A stretch of DNA of 64,000 nt from Parvibaculum sp039973015 (GTDB taxonomy: Bacteria; Pseudomonadota; Alphaproteobacteria; Parvibaculales; Parvibaculaceae): assembly GCF_039973015.1 (NCBI RefSeq), contig NZ_JBDWLT010000010.1, forward strand, positions 186,001 to 250,000. Direction: 5' to 3'. The notes beneath the pieces were generated by a model. The model had not been told where the DNA came from and did no database searches. It was given only the letters and a program-made list of their open reading frames with translations. Position numbers and translations under genes: made by a program. Every line of letters begins with the position of its first letter. Within the stretch, counting starts at the first letter, position 1. Below, piece by piece: positions 16,266 through 25,001 of the stretch.

Positions 16266-17023
16266 TGCTGAAGGCGCGCGTCATTCCCTGCCTCGACGTG
16301 AAGGACGGCCGTGTCGTCAAAGGCGTCAACTTTGTCGATCTGCGCGATGCGGGCGATCCGGTCGAGGCCGCGCGCGCCTATGATGCAGCGGGTGCGGACG
16401 AACTCTGCTTTCTCGACATCACGGCGAGCCACGAAGAGCGCGCAATCATTTTCGATGTGGTGCGCCGCACCGCCGAACAATGCTTCATGCCGCTGACGGT
16501 TGGTGGCGGTGTGCGCACCGTCGGCGATGTGCGCCAGCTCCTCCTTGCGGGCGCGGACAAGGTCTCGATCAACACCGCCGCCGTCTTCGATCCCGATTTC
16601 GTGCGCGTCGCGTCGGAAAAATTCGGCAACCAGTGCATCGTCGTCGCCATCGACGCGAAACAGGTCGCACCCGGCAAATGGGAAATCTTCACCCATGGCG
16701 GCAGAAAGCCCACCGGCATCGACGCGGTCGAATATGCGGTGAAGGTGACGGAGCTCGGCGCTGGCGAAATCCTCCTCACCTCGATGGATCGTGACGGTGC
16801 AAAATCCGGTTTCGACCTTGCCTTGACGCGCGCCGTGGCGGACGCCGTCTCCGTGCCGGTCATCGCATCGGGCGGTGTCGGCAATCTCGATCATCTGGTC
16901 GAAGGCATCCGCGATGGTCATGCGAGCGCCGTTCTGGCCGCCTCCATCTTCCATTTCGGCGACCACACGGTGGGCGAGGCGAAGGACTATATGGCCAAGG
17001 CCGGTATCCCGATCCGGCTCTGA
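16265..17023 (+). CDS. hisF: Imidazole glycerol phosphate synthase subunit HisF
   Basis: HisF is the cyclase that combines PRFAR with ammonia from HisH to give imidazole glycerol phosphate and AICAR. The 252-residue TIM barrel begins RVIPCLDVKDGRVVKG with catalytic D11 and has the second acid in TSMDRDGAKSG. Phosphate loops TVGGGVRTV and IASGGVGN are intact. It is coupled to hisA by a one-base overlap. An inverted repeat follows the stop codon. Confidence 0.98.
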   Translation: MLKARVIPCLDVKDGRVVKGVNFVDLRDAGDPVEAARAYDAAGADELCFLDITASHEERAIIFDVVRRTAEQCFMPLTVGGGVRTVGDVRQLLLAGADKVSINTAAVFDPDFVRVASEKFGNQCIVVAIDAKQVAPGKWEIFTHGGRKPTGIDAVEYAVKVTELGAGEILLTSMDRDGAKSGFDLALTRAVADAVSVPVIASGGVGNLDHLVEGIRDGHASAVLAASIFHFGDHTVGEAKDYMAKAGIPIRL

Positions 17024-17028
17024 CCACA

Positions 17029-17071
17029 ACAGCTTGTGTCTGTATGGGGTTTGCCGCACTGCACAAGCTGT
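17029..17071. repeat. Inverted repeat downstream of hisF
   Basis: ACAGCTTGTG (17029-17038) and CACAAGCTGT (17062-17071) form a perfect 10-bp inverted repeat with a 23-nt loop, starting six bases after the hisF stop. There is no T-run, so it is a poor intrinsic terminator. It may be an mRNA 3'-end hairpin or a protein-binding dyad before the CYTH-CHAD gene. Confidence 0.55.
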
Positions 17072-17203
17072 GTGTAAACGCCGCAGGGCGCCACAAAGCC
17101 AATGTGACAATTGCGCGTCGTCATGCCGCCCGGCAGAATGCCCCTGCATTGCCTGAGCGTGCGGCTTGAGGTTTCACTGGGTCTTCAAAGGCGCCGACCT
17201 GAA

Positions 17204-18733
17204 ATGTCCGACCGGGAAATCGAACTGAAGCTCGTTTGTGAGCCTGCCGAGCTTGAGCGGGTACGTCGCGCACCGGCGCTCAAGCGCATGAAGCAGGGCC
17301 GCGCCGCCGGCAAGCACCTCCACTCCGTTTATTTCGATACCGACGATCTCGTTCTCGGACAGAACGGCATGGCGCTCCGGCTTCGCCGCAAGGGCCGGGG
17401 CTTCGTGCAGACGCTGAAAACGCAAGCCGATCAGGCGGGCGCGGGCACGGTTGCGCGCGACGTCGGCGAATATGAAGCGGCGTTGCCCGGCAGCGCCTCC
17501 ACGCCCGATCTCAGCAAGCTGCCGGAAGAGTTGCGCGGACGCATTCGCGCGCTCGCGAACGGCAATGCAATCTCGCCACGCCTTGTCAGCGACATTCGCC
17601 GCACCGTGCAGAACATTGCAACACCCGAAGGCGACCTGATCGAACTGGCTCTCGACCGTGGTGCCTTGCAGGTCGGCGGGCATGACGCACCGGTATGCGA
17701 GATCGAACTCGAACTCAAGGAAGGCACACCTGCGAGCCTCTATCGCATCGCGCTCGACCTGAACGAGATCGCCGAACTCAGGATCGGTCACAAGAGCAAA
17801 TCGGAACGCGGCTTCGCCCTGCTGCATGACACGGTTCCCGGTGCGCTCAAGGCGGAGGCAGTCGTCATCGACCGCCACGCGACACTGGCCGATGCCTATG
17901 AAATCGTGCTCCGCCATTGCCTCGTGCACCTGATGGCCAATGAGGAAGCGGCTGTCGTGCAGCGCACGCCCGAAGGCCTTCACCAGATGCGTGTTGCGCT
18001 TCGCCGTGCGCGTTCGGCTCTGGAAATTTTCCGCCCCGTCATTGGCGGCGACCTTGCCGGCCGCCTTGCGGCGGAAGCGAAGTGGCTTGCAGGCGAACTG
18101 GGCGCGGCCCGCGACCTCGATGTTTTCACATCGGATATTCTCGATCCCGTCGAACTCGGGTCCGCCCGTTCCGTCGCACTGGAAAAACGCATCGCGCAAG
18201 CGCGCGATGAAGCATGGGAGCGCGTGATCGAAGTTCTGTGTTCGCGCCGCTACACGCGCTTCCTTCTCGAATACGGTCTCTTCCTTGCGGAAAAAAGCTG
18301 GCATGTGAAGCGCAAGGCGCCGGCCTTCGCGCGCGACTTCGCAGGCGCCGCGCTCGACAAGCGTCTCGCCAAGGCATCGAAACTCGGCCGCGAAATCGAA
18401 GACCTCGAAGGCGACGATCGCCATGAACTTCGCAAGCGCCTGAAGAAGCTGCGCTATGCGCTCCACTTCTTTTCCTCGCTCTACGATCCCGAAGAGGTGA
18501 AGCCCTATCTCAAATATCTGAGCCAGATGCAGGACGTTTTCGGCGGTCTCAACGATGTCGCCACGGCGCATATTATTCTCGGGCGGCTCGCCGGCGGCAA
18601 GGAGATGCGCGAGACGGCATCGCGTATCCTTGCCTGGCATGAGAAACGGGCTGCGAAGGAGTGGAAAGGCGCCATCCGTCTCTGGAAGCGCTTTGCGGGC
18701 TCGACGCCTTTCTGGCGTGAAAAAGCAGCCTGA
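17204..18733 (+). CDS. CYTH and CHAD domain protein
   Basis: A 509-residue two-domain protein. The N-terminal CYTH domain (about 1-200) has the ExExK motif E5-E7-K9, as in inorganic triphosphatases and thiamine-triphosphatases that bind triphosphate and divalent metal. The C-terminal CHAD domain (about 220-500) is helical with conserved histidines and basic helices (GLHQMRVALRRARSALEIF and HELRKRLKKLRYALHFF), which bind polyphosphate in known examples. The start at 17204 places EIELKL at the N-terminus; the upstream ORF extension does not fit. A tripolyphosphatase targeted to polyphosphate is the likely role. It splits the his genes between hisF and hisE. Confidence 0.93.
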   Translation: MSDREIELKLVCEPAELERVRRAPALKRMKQGRAAGKHLHSVYFDTDDLVLGQNGMALRLRRKGRGFVQTLKTQADQAGAGTVARDVGEYEAALPGSASTPDLSKLPEELRGRIRALANGNAISPRLVSDIRRTVQNIATPEGDLIELALDRGALQVGGHDAPVCEIELELKEGTPASLYRIALDLNEIAELRIGHKSKSERGFALLHDTVPGALKAEAVVIDRHATLADAYEIVLRHCLVHLMANEEAAVVQRTPEGLHQMRVALRRARSALEIFRPVIGGDLAGRLAAEAKWLAGELGAARDLDVFTSDILDPVELGSARSVALEKRIAQARDEAWERVIEVLCSRRYTRFLLEYGLFLAEKSWHVKRKAPAFARDFAGAALDKRLAKASKLGREIEDLEGDDRHELRKRLKKLRYALHFFSSLYDPEEVKPYLKYLSQMQDVFGGLNDVATAHIILGRLAGGKEMRETASRILAWHEKRAAKEWKGAIRLWKRFAGSTPFWREKAA

Positions 18734-18872
18734 GACAGACGTTTTCCGCCGCTTCTTACCGGAATCCCGGCCCGCGTTAAGCAAATCTGAAAACTACGGC
18801 CCTTAACATTCCTTCGTGATGCCCTGCCTTCCCGCGCGGGGATTGTTTCCGCGTAAAGGGTTCTGCCTCATC

Positions 18873-19952
18873 ATGTCGAGTTCCGAAGCCGCCAGCAAAA
18901 CAAGCGACAACCCCGCAAGCGGCAACAAGGCATCCGATGGCAATGCCATTATTGGCCGTCGTATAAGCCAGGAGGCGTTGAAGCGTCTCGCCGAGCTGCA
19001 CATGCGCTATCTGAAGGGCATTCCCGGCGGCTGGTGTGTCGTGATGAAGGAATGCGACCTCTCGGATCTCGACTTCCGTAATCTGAATTTTTCCCACGGC
19101 CATTTCATCGGCTGCGATTTCTCGAATTCGAACCTCGAAGATGCACGCCTTTCGGGCGCCAATCTCTTCAGTGCGAATTTCGACCACTGCAACATGACCC
19201 GCACCAATTTCTCGCGCGCGGATTTGCGCGGGGCGAATTTCGCCGATGCGGAGATGACCGAAGCGATGCTTGAAGGTGCGGATCTTCGCCGCGGCGCGGT
19301 GATCCGGCGCGGCGCAAGCGGGCCGGTGGGCCGCGAAAACTCCAGCTTTCGCGGTGCGCGCATGTACGGCACCAATATGAGCGAGTGCAAGCTGCTCGAT
19401 GCCGATTTCGACGGCGCATCGATATCGGGCGCAAGCCTTCAGGGCGCGGACCTGCGCGGGGCGAGCTTTGCGGGTGCGGAACTCAAGGGGGTGGAGCTGA
19501 CCGGCGCGAACCTTGCCGATGCCGATTTCCGCCGCGCCATCCTGGACGAGGATACCGCGGCACGGGGCGACATGATGCGTGCGACGCGCCCCCGCACGGC
19601 GCCGGGCCCTGAGCGCATGGCAAAGATGCTCACTGCCCATCTCGAATGGATTCAGACCGGCCAGCAGCGCGGCGAACGCGCCGACTTCGCCCGTATGGAC
19701 CTCTCCCGCCGCAACTTCGCCGGGGCCGTCCTTGCAGGCGCCAATTTTCGCGAGGCGATCCTCGCCGATGTGAACTTCGAGAAGGCGATCCTTGCCGCTT
19801 CCGATTTCGGTGACGCGATCCTGCTTCGTGCAAATTTGCGCAATGCCGACCTCCGGGGCGCGGATTTGCGCGGCGCCGACATGAAGGAGGCGAACCAGGA
19901 CGGAACCAAGAAGGGTGAGCTTTCGGGAACCAGCCTGTCGACCCGCCTCTAG
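18873..19952 (+). CDS. Pentapeptide-repeat protein
   Basis: A 359-residue protein made largely of A(D/N)LXX pentapeptide repeats, which build a right-handed quadrilateral beta-helix. There are two blocks, at about residues 50-210 and 260-345, joined by a more polar linker (RATRPRTAPGPERMAKML). The N-terminus is Ser/Asn rich and probably disordered. Some repeat proteins mimic DNA and protect gyrase, but most have no known role, and nothing here decides. The start at 18873 was chosen for the better protein start; an in-frame ATG at 18816 is possible. It lies between the CYTH-CHAD gene and hisE. Confidence 0.9.
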   Translation: MSSSEAASKTSDNPASGNKASDGNAIIGRRISQEALKRLAELHMRYLKGIPGGWCVVMKECDLSDLDFRNLNFSHGHFIGCDFSNSNLEDARLSGANLFSANFDHCNMTRTNFSRADLRGANFADAEMTEAMLEGADLRRGAVIRRGASGPVGRENSSFRGARMYGTNMSECKLLDADFDGASISGASLQGADLRGASFAGAELKGVELTGANLADADFRRAILDEDTAARGDMMRATRPRTAPGPERMAKMLTAHLEWIQTGQQRGERADFARMDLSRRNFAGAVLAGANFREAILADVNFEKAILAASDFGDAILLRANLRNADLRGADLRGADMKEANQDGTKKGELSGTSLSTRL

Positions 19953-20096
19953 GCCTCTGTTCTGCCCGAAACGCCGCGGCGTAGCGCTTTTTGCCCGCTC
20001 TGGCGCCCCGGGTCCAAATCTGCTACGCAAAGCCGCCGCGCGGAGCCGTTTCGACGGGTTCGGACGTGCGCCCGTCAACCGTCCGGGGAGCGCCAT

Positions 20097-20426
20097 ATGG
20101 CCGCCGACGCCCGCCAGCTTGACCGACTTTTCGAGGTGATCGCTGCCCGCAAGGGCGCGGACGCCGCGTCGTCCTATACCGCGAAGCTCTTTTCGAAGGG
20201 CGTGTCGGCTTGCGCCCAGAAGCTGGGCGAGGAAGCTGTGGAAACGGTGATCGCCGCCGTTGCGGGCGACCGCGAAGGCGCGCTCTCCGAAAGCGCCGAC
20301 CTTCTTTATCATTGGCTCGTTCTGATCGCGGCACTCGGCCTCGATCCGGCTGACGTCTATGCCGAACTCGAGCGCCGCGAAGGCCGCTCTGGCCTGGACG
20401 AAAAAGCAGCGCGCACCGAAAATTGA
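20097..20426 (+). CDS. hisE: Phosphoribosyl-ATP pyrophosphatase
   Basis: HisE hydrolyses phosphoribosyl-ATP to phosphoribosyl-AMP, step two of histidine synthesis. The 109-residue all-alpha MazG-like enzyme has the conserved KLGEEAVETVIAA helix with the metal-binding glutamates and ESADLLYHWLVL. It is monofunctional and not fused to HisI, as usual in alphaproteobacteria. It lies about 3 kb after hisF, separated by two unrelated genes, and its stop is 12 nt before the coaA ATG. Confidence 0.97.
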   Translation: MAADARQLDRLFEVIAARKGADAASSYTAKLFSKGVSACAQKLGEEAVETVIAAVAGDREGALSESADLLYHWLVLIAALGLDPADVYAELERREGRSGLDEKAARTEN

Positions 20427-20437
20427 CGGAGAGGGAT

Positions 20438-21406
20438 ATGGGCGCGACCGGCATGATCGACACCGGGGAACGGGAGTCCCTTTCTCCCTTTCGCCATTTC
20501 ACGGCGGCGGACTGGGGGCGGCTGCGCGAGGATACGCCGCTGCCGCTCTCCGAAACGGAACTTGAGGAACTGAAGGGTTTCGGCGAACGCATTTCGCTCG
20601 ACGAGGTGTCGGAAATCTTCCTGCCCTTGTCGCGCCTTCTCAATCTCTATATCGGCGAGATGCAGGAGCTTTACCGCGTCACCTCGGACTTTCTCGGCCG
20701 TGCCGACAAGGTGCCCTATATCGTCGGCGTGGCGGGCTCGGTCGCCGTGGGCAAGTCGACCACTGCGCGTATTCTGCGCGCGCTTCTTGCGCGCTGGCCG
20801 AACCATCCCAAGGTCGACCTCATCACGACGGACGGGTTTCTCTATCCCAACAAGCTGCTCGAAGAGCGCGGGCTGATGCAGCGCAAGGGCTTTCCCGAGA
20901 GCTTCGACATCAAGCGGCTGATCCGCTTTCTCTCGGATGTGAAGGCGGGCTCGCCCCGCGTCGAGGCGCCGGTCTATTCGCACTTCACCTATGACGTGCT
21001 CCAGGGCGAGACCGTGACGGTCGACCAGCCCGACATCCTCGTGGTGGAGGGGCTTAATGTGCTGCAGCCCTGGAAGCCTGCCGATGGCGATGAGCCGCAG
21101 CCTTTCGTTTCCGACTTCTTCGACTTCTCGATCTATCTCGACGCCGACGAGGAAGCGATCCGGCGCTGGTATATCGAGCGTTTCCTGAGCCTGCGCCGCA
21201 CATCCTTCAAGGATCCGGCAGCCTATTTCCATCGCTATTCAAAGCTCACGGAAGAGGAAGCGGTTGAGACGGCGGATGCAATCTGGACCTCGATCAATCT
21301 TGCCAATCTTCACAAGAACATCCTGCCGACGCGTCAGCGCGCTGACCTGATCTTGCGCAAGGGCGACGACCACCGCATCCGCGATGTTTATCTCAGGAAA
21401 ATCTGA
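20438..21406 (+). CDS. coaA: Type I pantothenate kinase
   Basis: CoaA phosphorylates pantothenate in the first, feedback-controlled step of CoA synthesis. The 322-residue protein has the P-loop GVAGSVAVGKSTTARIL, the TTDGFLYPN segment that holds the catalytic aspartate, and the SFDIKRLIRFLSDVKAG region. The ATG at 20438 follows GGAGAGG; an in-frame TTG at 20423 overlaps the hisE stop but lacks a site. hisE-coaA adjacency is typical in Rhizobiales. A strong terminator follows. Confidence 0.97.
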   Translation: MGATGMIDTGERESLSPFRHFTAADWGRLREDTPLPLSETELEELKGFGERISLDEVSEIFLPLSRLLNLYIGEMQELYRVTSDFLGRADKVPYIVGVAGSVAVGKSTTARILRALLARWPNHPKVDLITTDGFLYPNKLLEERGLMQRKGFPESFDIKRLIRFLSDVKAGSPRVEAPVYSHFTYDVLQGETVTVDQPDILVVEGLNVLQPWKPADGDEPQPFVSDFFDFSIYLDADEEAIRRWYIERFLSLRRTSFKDPAAYFHRYSKLTEEEAVETADAIWTSINLANLHKNILPTRQRADLILRKGDDHRIRDVYLRKI

Positions 21407-21413
21407 GGCATGA

Positions 21414-21440
21414 AAAAGGGGCTCACCGGAGCCCCTTTTC
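21414..21440. terminator. Bidirectional terminator between coaA and adenosine kinase
   Basis: AAAAGGGGCTC (21414-21424) and GAGCCCCTTTT (21429-21439) make an 11-bp stem with a 4-nt loop, with A's before and T's after. It lies between two convergent genes, so it works for both strands. Confidence 0.93.
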
Positions 21441-21470
21441 CTTGTTCGTTTTTCGCGAAACCAGGGCTCG

Positions 21471-22466
21471 TCAGGCGAGCCCCTCCTTCTTCGCAAGCTC
21501 GGCGAGCGAGACCTGCGGGCGCGGCCCGTAATGCGAGATGACTTCGGCGGCGGCAAGCGCGCCGAGCCGTCCGCAGGTGACGGGGTCTTTGCCGCGCGTC
21601 AGGCCATAGAGGAAACCTGCTGCGAAGAGGTCGCCCGCGCCGGTCGTATCGACGACCTTGTCGACCTTCGCCGCATCGACGACATGGACCTCGCCATTGG
21701 CGACGATGACCGAGCCCTGCTCGGAGCGTGTCAGCGCCGCGAACTTGCAGTCCTTGCGGACCTGCTGCAACGCTTCGTCGAAGACGTCCGTCTGGTAGAG
21801 CGAGAGGATTTCCGCCTCATTCGCGAACAGGAGATCGACCTCGTCTTTCGCGAGGCGGCGGAACTCGTCGCGGAAGCGGTCGACACAGAAGCTGTCGGAG
21901 AGTGTCAGCGAGACGAGACGGCCTGCTTCATGGGCGATTTTCGCCGCCTTGAGGAAAGCGTCCTTCGCGCCCGGCTCGTCCCACAGATAGCCCTCCATAT
22001 AGGTGACGGCGGCGGCGCGGATCGTGTCTGCGTCGATGTCGTCGGGGCCGAGCTTCTGCGCGGCGCCCAGAAAGGTGCTCATGCTGCGCTGCGCATCCGG
22101 CGTCACGACGACAAGGCAGCGGCCCGTCGGCGCGCCCTCTTGCGCGAGCGAGGCCGGAAAGGCAACGCCGAGCGACTTGATGTCGTGGATGAAGACTTCG
22201 CCGAGCTGGTCGTTGCGAACCTTGCCGAAAAACGCGCCCTTGCCGCCGAGCGAGGCAAGGCCTGCAATCGTATTGGCGCAGGAGCCGCCCGAGCTTTCGA
22301 CGCCGGGCGCCATCTTCGCATAGAGCGCGTCCGCGCGATCGGCATCGATCAGCGTCATGCCGCCCTTCTCGATGCTGTTCGCCGCCAGGAAAGCGTCATC
22401 CGCATTTGAAATCACATCGACCAGCGCATTGCCGATGCCTGCCACGTCGTACTTAAGGTCTGTCAT
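21471..22466 (-). CDS. Adenosine kinase (PfkB family)
   Basis: A 331-residue PfkB/ribokinase-fold sugar kinase. It begins YDVAGIGNALVDVI, has the substrate-side GGSCANTIAGLASLGG, the linker TRSEQGSVIV and the nucleotide and catalytic motif DTTGAGDLFAAGFLYGL with the catalytic aspartate. This pattern, including the ALVDVI start, fits the alphaproteobacterial adenosine kinases, which salvage adenosine to AMP. A related sugar kinase cannot be fully excluded. Single gene with its own terminator, convergent with coaA. Confidence 0.92.
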   Translation of the reverse strand: MTDLKYDVAGIGNALVDVISNADDAFLAANSIEKGGMTLIDADRADALYAKMAPGVESSGGSCANTIAGLASLGGKGAFFGKVRNDQLGEVFIHDIKSLGVAFPASLAQEGAPTGRCLVVVTPDAQRSMSTFLGAAQKLGPDDIDADTIRAAAVTYMEGYLWDEPGAKDAFLKAAKIAHEAGRLVSLTLSDSFCVDRFRDEFRRLAKDEVDLLFANEAEILSLYQTDVFDEALQQVRKDCKFAALTRSEQGSVIVANGEVHVVDAAKVDKVVDTTGAGDLFAAGFLYGLTRGKDPVTCGRLGALAAAEVISHYGPRPQVSLAELAKKEGLA

Positions 22467-22655
22467 GATCCTCTGGTATTTTTAGGGAGAATTTCGGGGT
22501 GCGGGCCGGAGTATAGGGATTGAGCCCCATAAGTCCAAAAACGCCGCAAATCCCCGGAATTCAGCGATTTCTGCGGGCACGGCCGCTGGACGGGCGCATT
22601 GCGGGCGCGGCGCGCGGGCTCTAGGTTAGGCAGCCCAATGCTGCTGGAGTAACCC

Positions 22656-23336
22656 ATGCTGTCCGACGCCATTCGCGCCTTCAGAGAAACCTTCTCGCCG
22701 CCCTTCCGCCGCGTGATGCTGATTTCCGTCGGGCTCACGATCCTCGTGCTGGTGATCTTCGGCGCCGGTCTGCAATGGGCGCTTGCCGCCCTGCCCGCCT
22801 TCGGGCCGGATTTCGCGGGCGGCTGGGTCGATGCGATCCTCGAATTCGTGGCGCGCTTCCTCGCCGTGATCGTGCTGGTCCCGCTGGTCCATCCGGTCGT
22901 CTCGCTGGTGGCCGGCCTCTTCCTTGAAAACATCGCCGCCCGTGTCGAGGCGGAGGATTATCCCGCCGATCCGCCGGGCGCCGACCAGCCCTTCTGGCAG
23001 TCGATGCTCACCGCGATCCGCTTCACGCTGGTCCTCATTGTGGTGAACCTGCTGGCGCTGCCCTTCTATCTGCTGCCGGGTGTCAATCTCGTCCTCTTCT
23101 GGGTGGTGAACGGATATCTGCTCGGCCGCGAATTCTTCGAACTGGTCGCGCTCCGTCATCTGCCGCCCGTCGAGGCGCAGGCCATGAGGAAGCGCCACGG
23201 CTTTCGCGTGTTTATTGCGGGCGTCATCGTCGCCCTCTTCACCACGGTTCCCATACTCAATCTTTTTGCGCCGCTCTTCGGCACCGCCTTGATGGTTCAC
23301 ACCTACAAGAGCCTTGTGGCGCGGAGGAGCGCATGA
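22656..23336 (+). CDS. EI24 / CysZ-like membrane protein
   Basis: A 226-residue inner-membrane protein of the EI24 domain family, which includes the sulfate transporter CysZ. About five hydrophobic segments lie near residues 22-45, 60-90, 120-140, 143-160 and 185-210; the YLLPGVNLVLFWVVNGYLLGREFFE region is the family core. Sulfate transport is possible, but no cys genes are nearby, so the substrate is open. GGAG lies before the ATG. Its stop overlaps the next lipoprotein gene (ATGA). Confidence 0.88.
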   Translation: MLSDAIRAFRETFSPPFRRVMLISVGLTILVLVIFGAGLQWALAALPAFGPDFAGGWVDAILEFVARFLAVIVLVPLVHPVVSLVAGLFLENIAARVEAEDYPADPPGADQPFWQSMLTAIRFTLVLIVVNLLALPFYLLPGVNLVLFWVVNGYLLGREFFELVALRHLPPVEAQAMRKRHGFRVFIAGVIVALFTTVPILNLFAPLFGTALMVHTYKSLVARRSA

Positions 23337-23698
23337 GGTATCTGCCGGTCTTCGCGATGGCGCTGGCGCTCGCCGCCTGCGCGGCTCCCTCCACCGGGCC
23401 GCGCGGCAGCAGCAGCCCGTCGCTGTCGGGACCGCTGACAGCCGATGCGCTGGTCGGCGCCGCCCCTTCCGCGATCACCGCGCGTCTCGGCGAGCCGGAT
23501 TTCCGCCGCTCCGAACCCCATGCCGAGATCTGGCAATATGCGGGCGGCGATTGCAGCCTCTTCGTCTATTTCTACGAGACGGATGGCGGTGCGCTCGGCT
23601 CGCGTTATGTCGATGCACGGAAAGTCGAGGGCGGGGCCGCCAGCAAGGAAGCCTGCCTCTCCGCCGTCATGGCGAAGCGCAACACGCCGGTTTCGTAA
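23333..23698 (+). CDS. Small predicted lipoprotein
   Basis: A 121-residue secreted protein. The signal peptide ends in a lipobox LAAC with the lipid-bearing cysteine at residue 16. The mature part has a Ser/Pro-rich start and then a compact domain reading LGEPDFRRSEPHAEIWQYAGGDCSLFVYFY, a pattern like the SmpA/OmlA-type fold of small outer-membrane lipoproteins. The exact function is unknown. It overlaps the EI24 gene by 4 nt, so the pair is coupled. It converges on nth with a gap of only 3 nt. Confidence 0.88.
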   Translation: MRYLPVFAMALALAACAAPSTGPRGSSSPSLSGPLTADALVGAAPSAITARLGEPDFRRSEPHAEIWQYAGGDCSLFVYFYETDGGALGSRYVDARKVEGGAASKEACLSAVMAKRNTPVS

Positions 23699-23701
23699 CG
23701 C

Positions 23702-24352
23702 TCACGCCGCCACCGTCTTCGCCTTGAAGCGGCAGAGATCGCTGACCGGGCAGGCCGGGCAGTCGGGCTTGCGCGCCTTGCAGACATAGCGCCCATGCAG
23801 GATGAGCCAGTGATGCGCATGCAGCCTGTATTTCGGCGGCACTGCCTTTTCGAGCTTCTTCTCGACCTCGACGACGTCTTTTCCCGGCGCAAGCCCCGTC
23901 CGGTTCGACACGCGGAAAATATGCGTATCGACCGCGATGGTCGGCTCGCCGAAGGCGACGTTCAGCACGACATTCGCGGTCTTGCGCCCCACCCCCGGCA
24001 GTTCCTGCAAGGCGTCCCGGTCGCACGGCACCTCGCCGCCATGTTTCTCGATCAGCATGCGCGAAAGCGCGATCACGTTCTTCGCCTTGTTGCGGTAAAG
24101 CCCGATGGTCTTGATGTGCTGCGTCAGCCCCGCCTCGCCGAGCTTCACCATCTTCTGAGGGCTGTCGACCGTCTTGAAGAGCTCTTTCGTCGCCTTGTTG
24201 ACGCCGATATCGGTCGCCTGCGCGGAAAGCACCACGGCAACAAGCAGCGTATAGGTGTTGCGGTACTGGAGTTCCGTTTTCGGCTCCGGCATGGCGGAGG
24301 AAAGGCGGCGGAAGAACTCTTCTATGTCGGCTTTTTTCATGGGTGTCGGCAT
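23702..24352 (-). CDS. nth: Endonuclease III
   Basis: Nth is the base-excision-repair glycosylase/AP lyase for oxidised pyrimidines. The 216-residue protein has the helix-hairpin-helix LPGVGRKTANVVLN with the catalytic lysine, the catalytic aspartate in VDTHIFRVSNR, and a C-terminal 4Fe-4S loop with cysteines in CKARKPDCPACPVSDLC. The start at 24352 fits the family length; the open frame upstream to 24586 has no similarity and runs through the DUF2244 promoter. It is divergent from DUF2244. Confidence 0.97.
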   Translation of the reverse strand: MPTPMKKADIEEFFRRLSSAMPEPKTELQYRNTYTLLVAVVLSAQATDIGVNKATKELFKTVDSPQKMVKLGEAGLTQHIKTIGLYRNKAKNVIALSRMLIEKHGGEVPCDRDALQELPGVGRKTANVVLNVAFGEPTIAVDTHIFRVSNRTGLAPGKDVVEVEKKLEKAVPPKYRLHAHHWLILHGRYVCKARKPDCPACPVSDLCRFKAKTVAA

Positions 24353-24434
24353 GAAGTCGAGATTTGCACATAACCTTGCCTGCGTCGCAAGGCCGTATTG
24401 CCGCCCGGCAGGGCGCGTCCTAGTCTTGCCTTCC

Positions 24435-24968
24435 ATGAACAACGCATTGCCCGATCCCGCGCCGCTGGCGCCGCCCTTGCACTTCAACGCGCTGATCACG
24501 CCGCATCGTTCGTTGTCGTCGCGCGGATTCGCGATCCTCATCGGTATCGTCGCCACGGTGAACTTTACAGCCGGCATTCTTTTCATGGCGCAAGGCGCCT
24601 GGCCGGTATTCGGCTTTTGCGGCCTCGAAGTTTTGCTTGTCTGGTGGGCTTTCCGCGCGAATTACCGCGCCGCCCGCGCCCATGAAACAGTGCAATTGTC
24701 GGATGAGGAACTGCGCGTCCGCCGCGTCGATCAGAAGGGCAATGCGCGCGCCTTCAGCTTCCAGCCCTATTGGGTGCGTGTCGCGCTGCGGGAGGAGCCG
24801 GACGAGTCCACCCATCTCCACCTGATGAGCCACGGCCGCGAGCTTGAGGTGGCGGCCGCGCTCTCTGCGAACGAACGCGCCGATTTCGCCCGCGCGCTCG
24901 ACAAGGCGCTCGCCCGGTTGCGCAGCGCGCCCCTCGCCGAGGGCGAGGGAGCGCCGCAACAGGCCTGA
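24435..24968 (+). CDS. DUF2244 membrane protein
   Basis: A 177-residue protein of the DUF2244 family, function unknown. Two adjacent membrane helices lie at about residues 35-52 and 57-75 (LIGIVATVNFTAGILFMAQG and the next segment ending VWWAFRANYRAAR). The cytoplasmic part has the conserved FQPYWVRVAL and HGRELEVAAAL motifs. The Leu/Ala/Glu tail is helical. It is divergent from nth, a common pairing in alphaproteobacteria. Confidence 0.9.
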   Translation: MNNALPDPAPLAPPLHFNALITPHRSLSSRGFAILIGIVATVNFTAGILFMAQGAWPVFGFCGLEVLLVWWAFRANYRAARAHETVQLSDEELRVRRVDQKGNARAFSFQPYWVRVALREEPDESTHLHLMSHGRELEVAAALSANERADFARALDKALARLRSAPLAEGEGAPQQA

Positions 24969-25001
24969 TGCAGGATCGGTGCGCTTGGCGCGCAAGAACG
25001 T

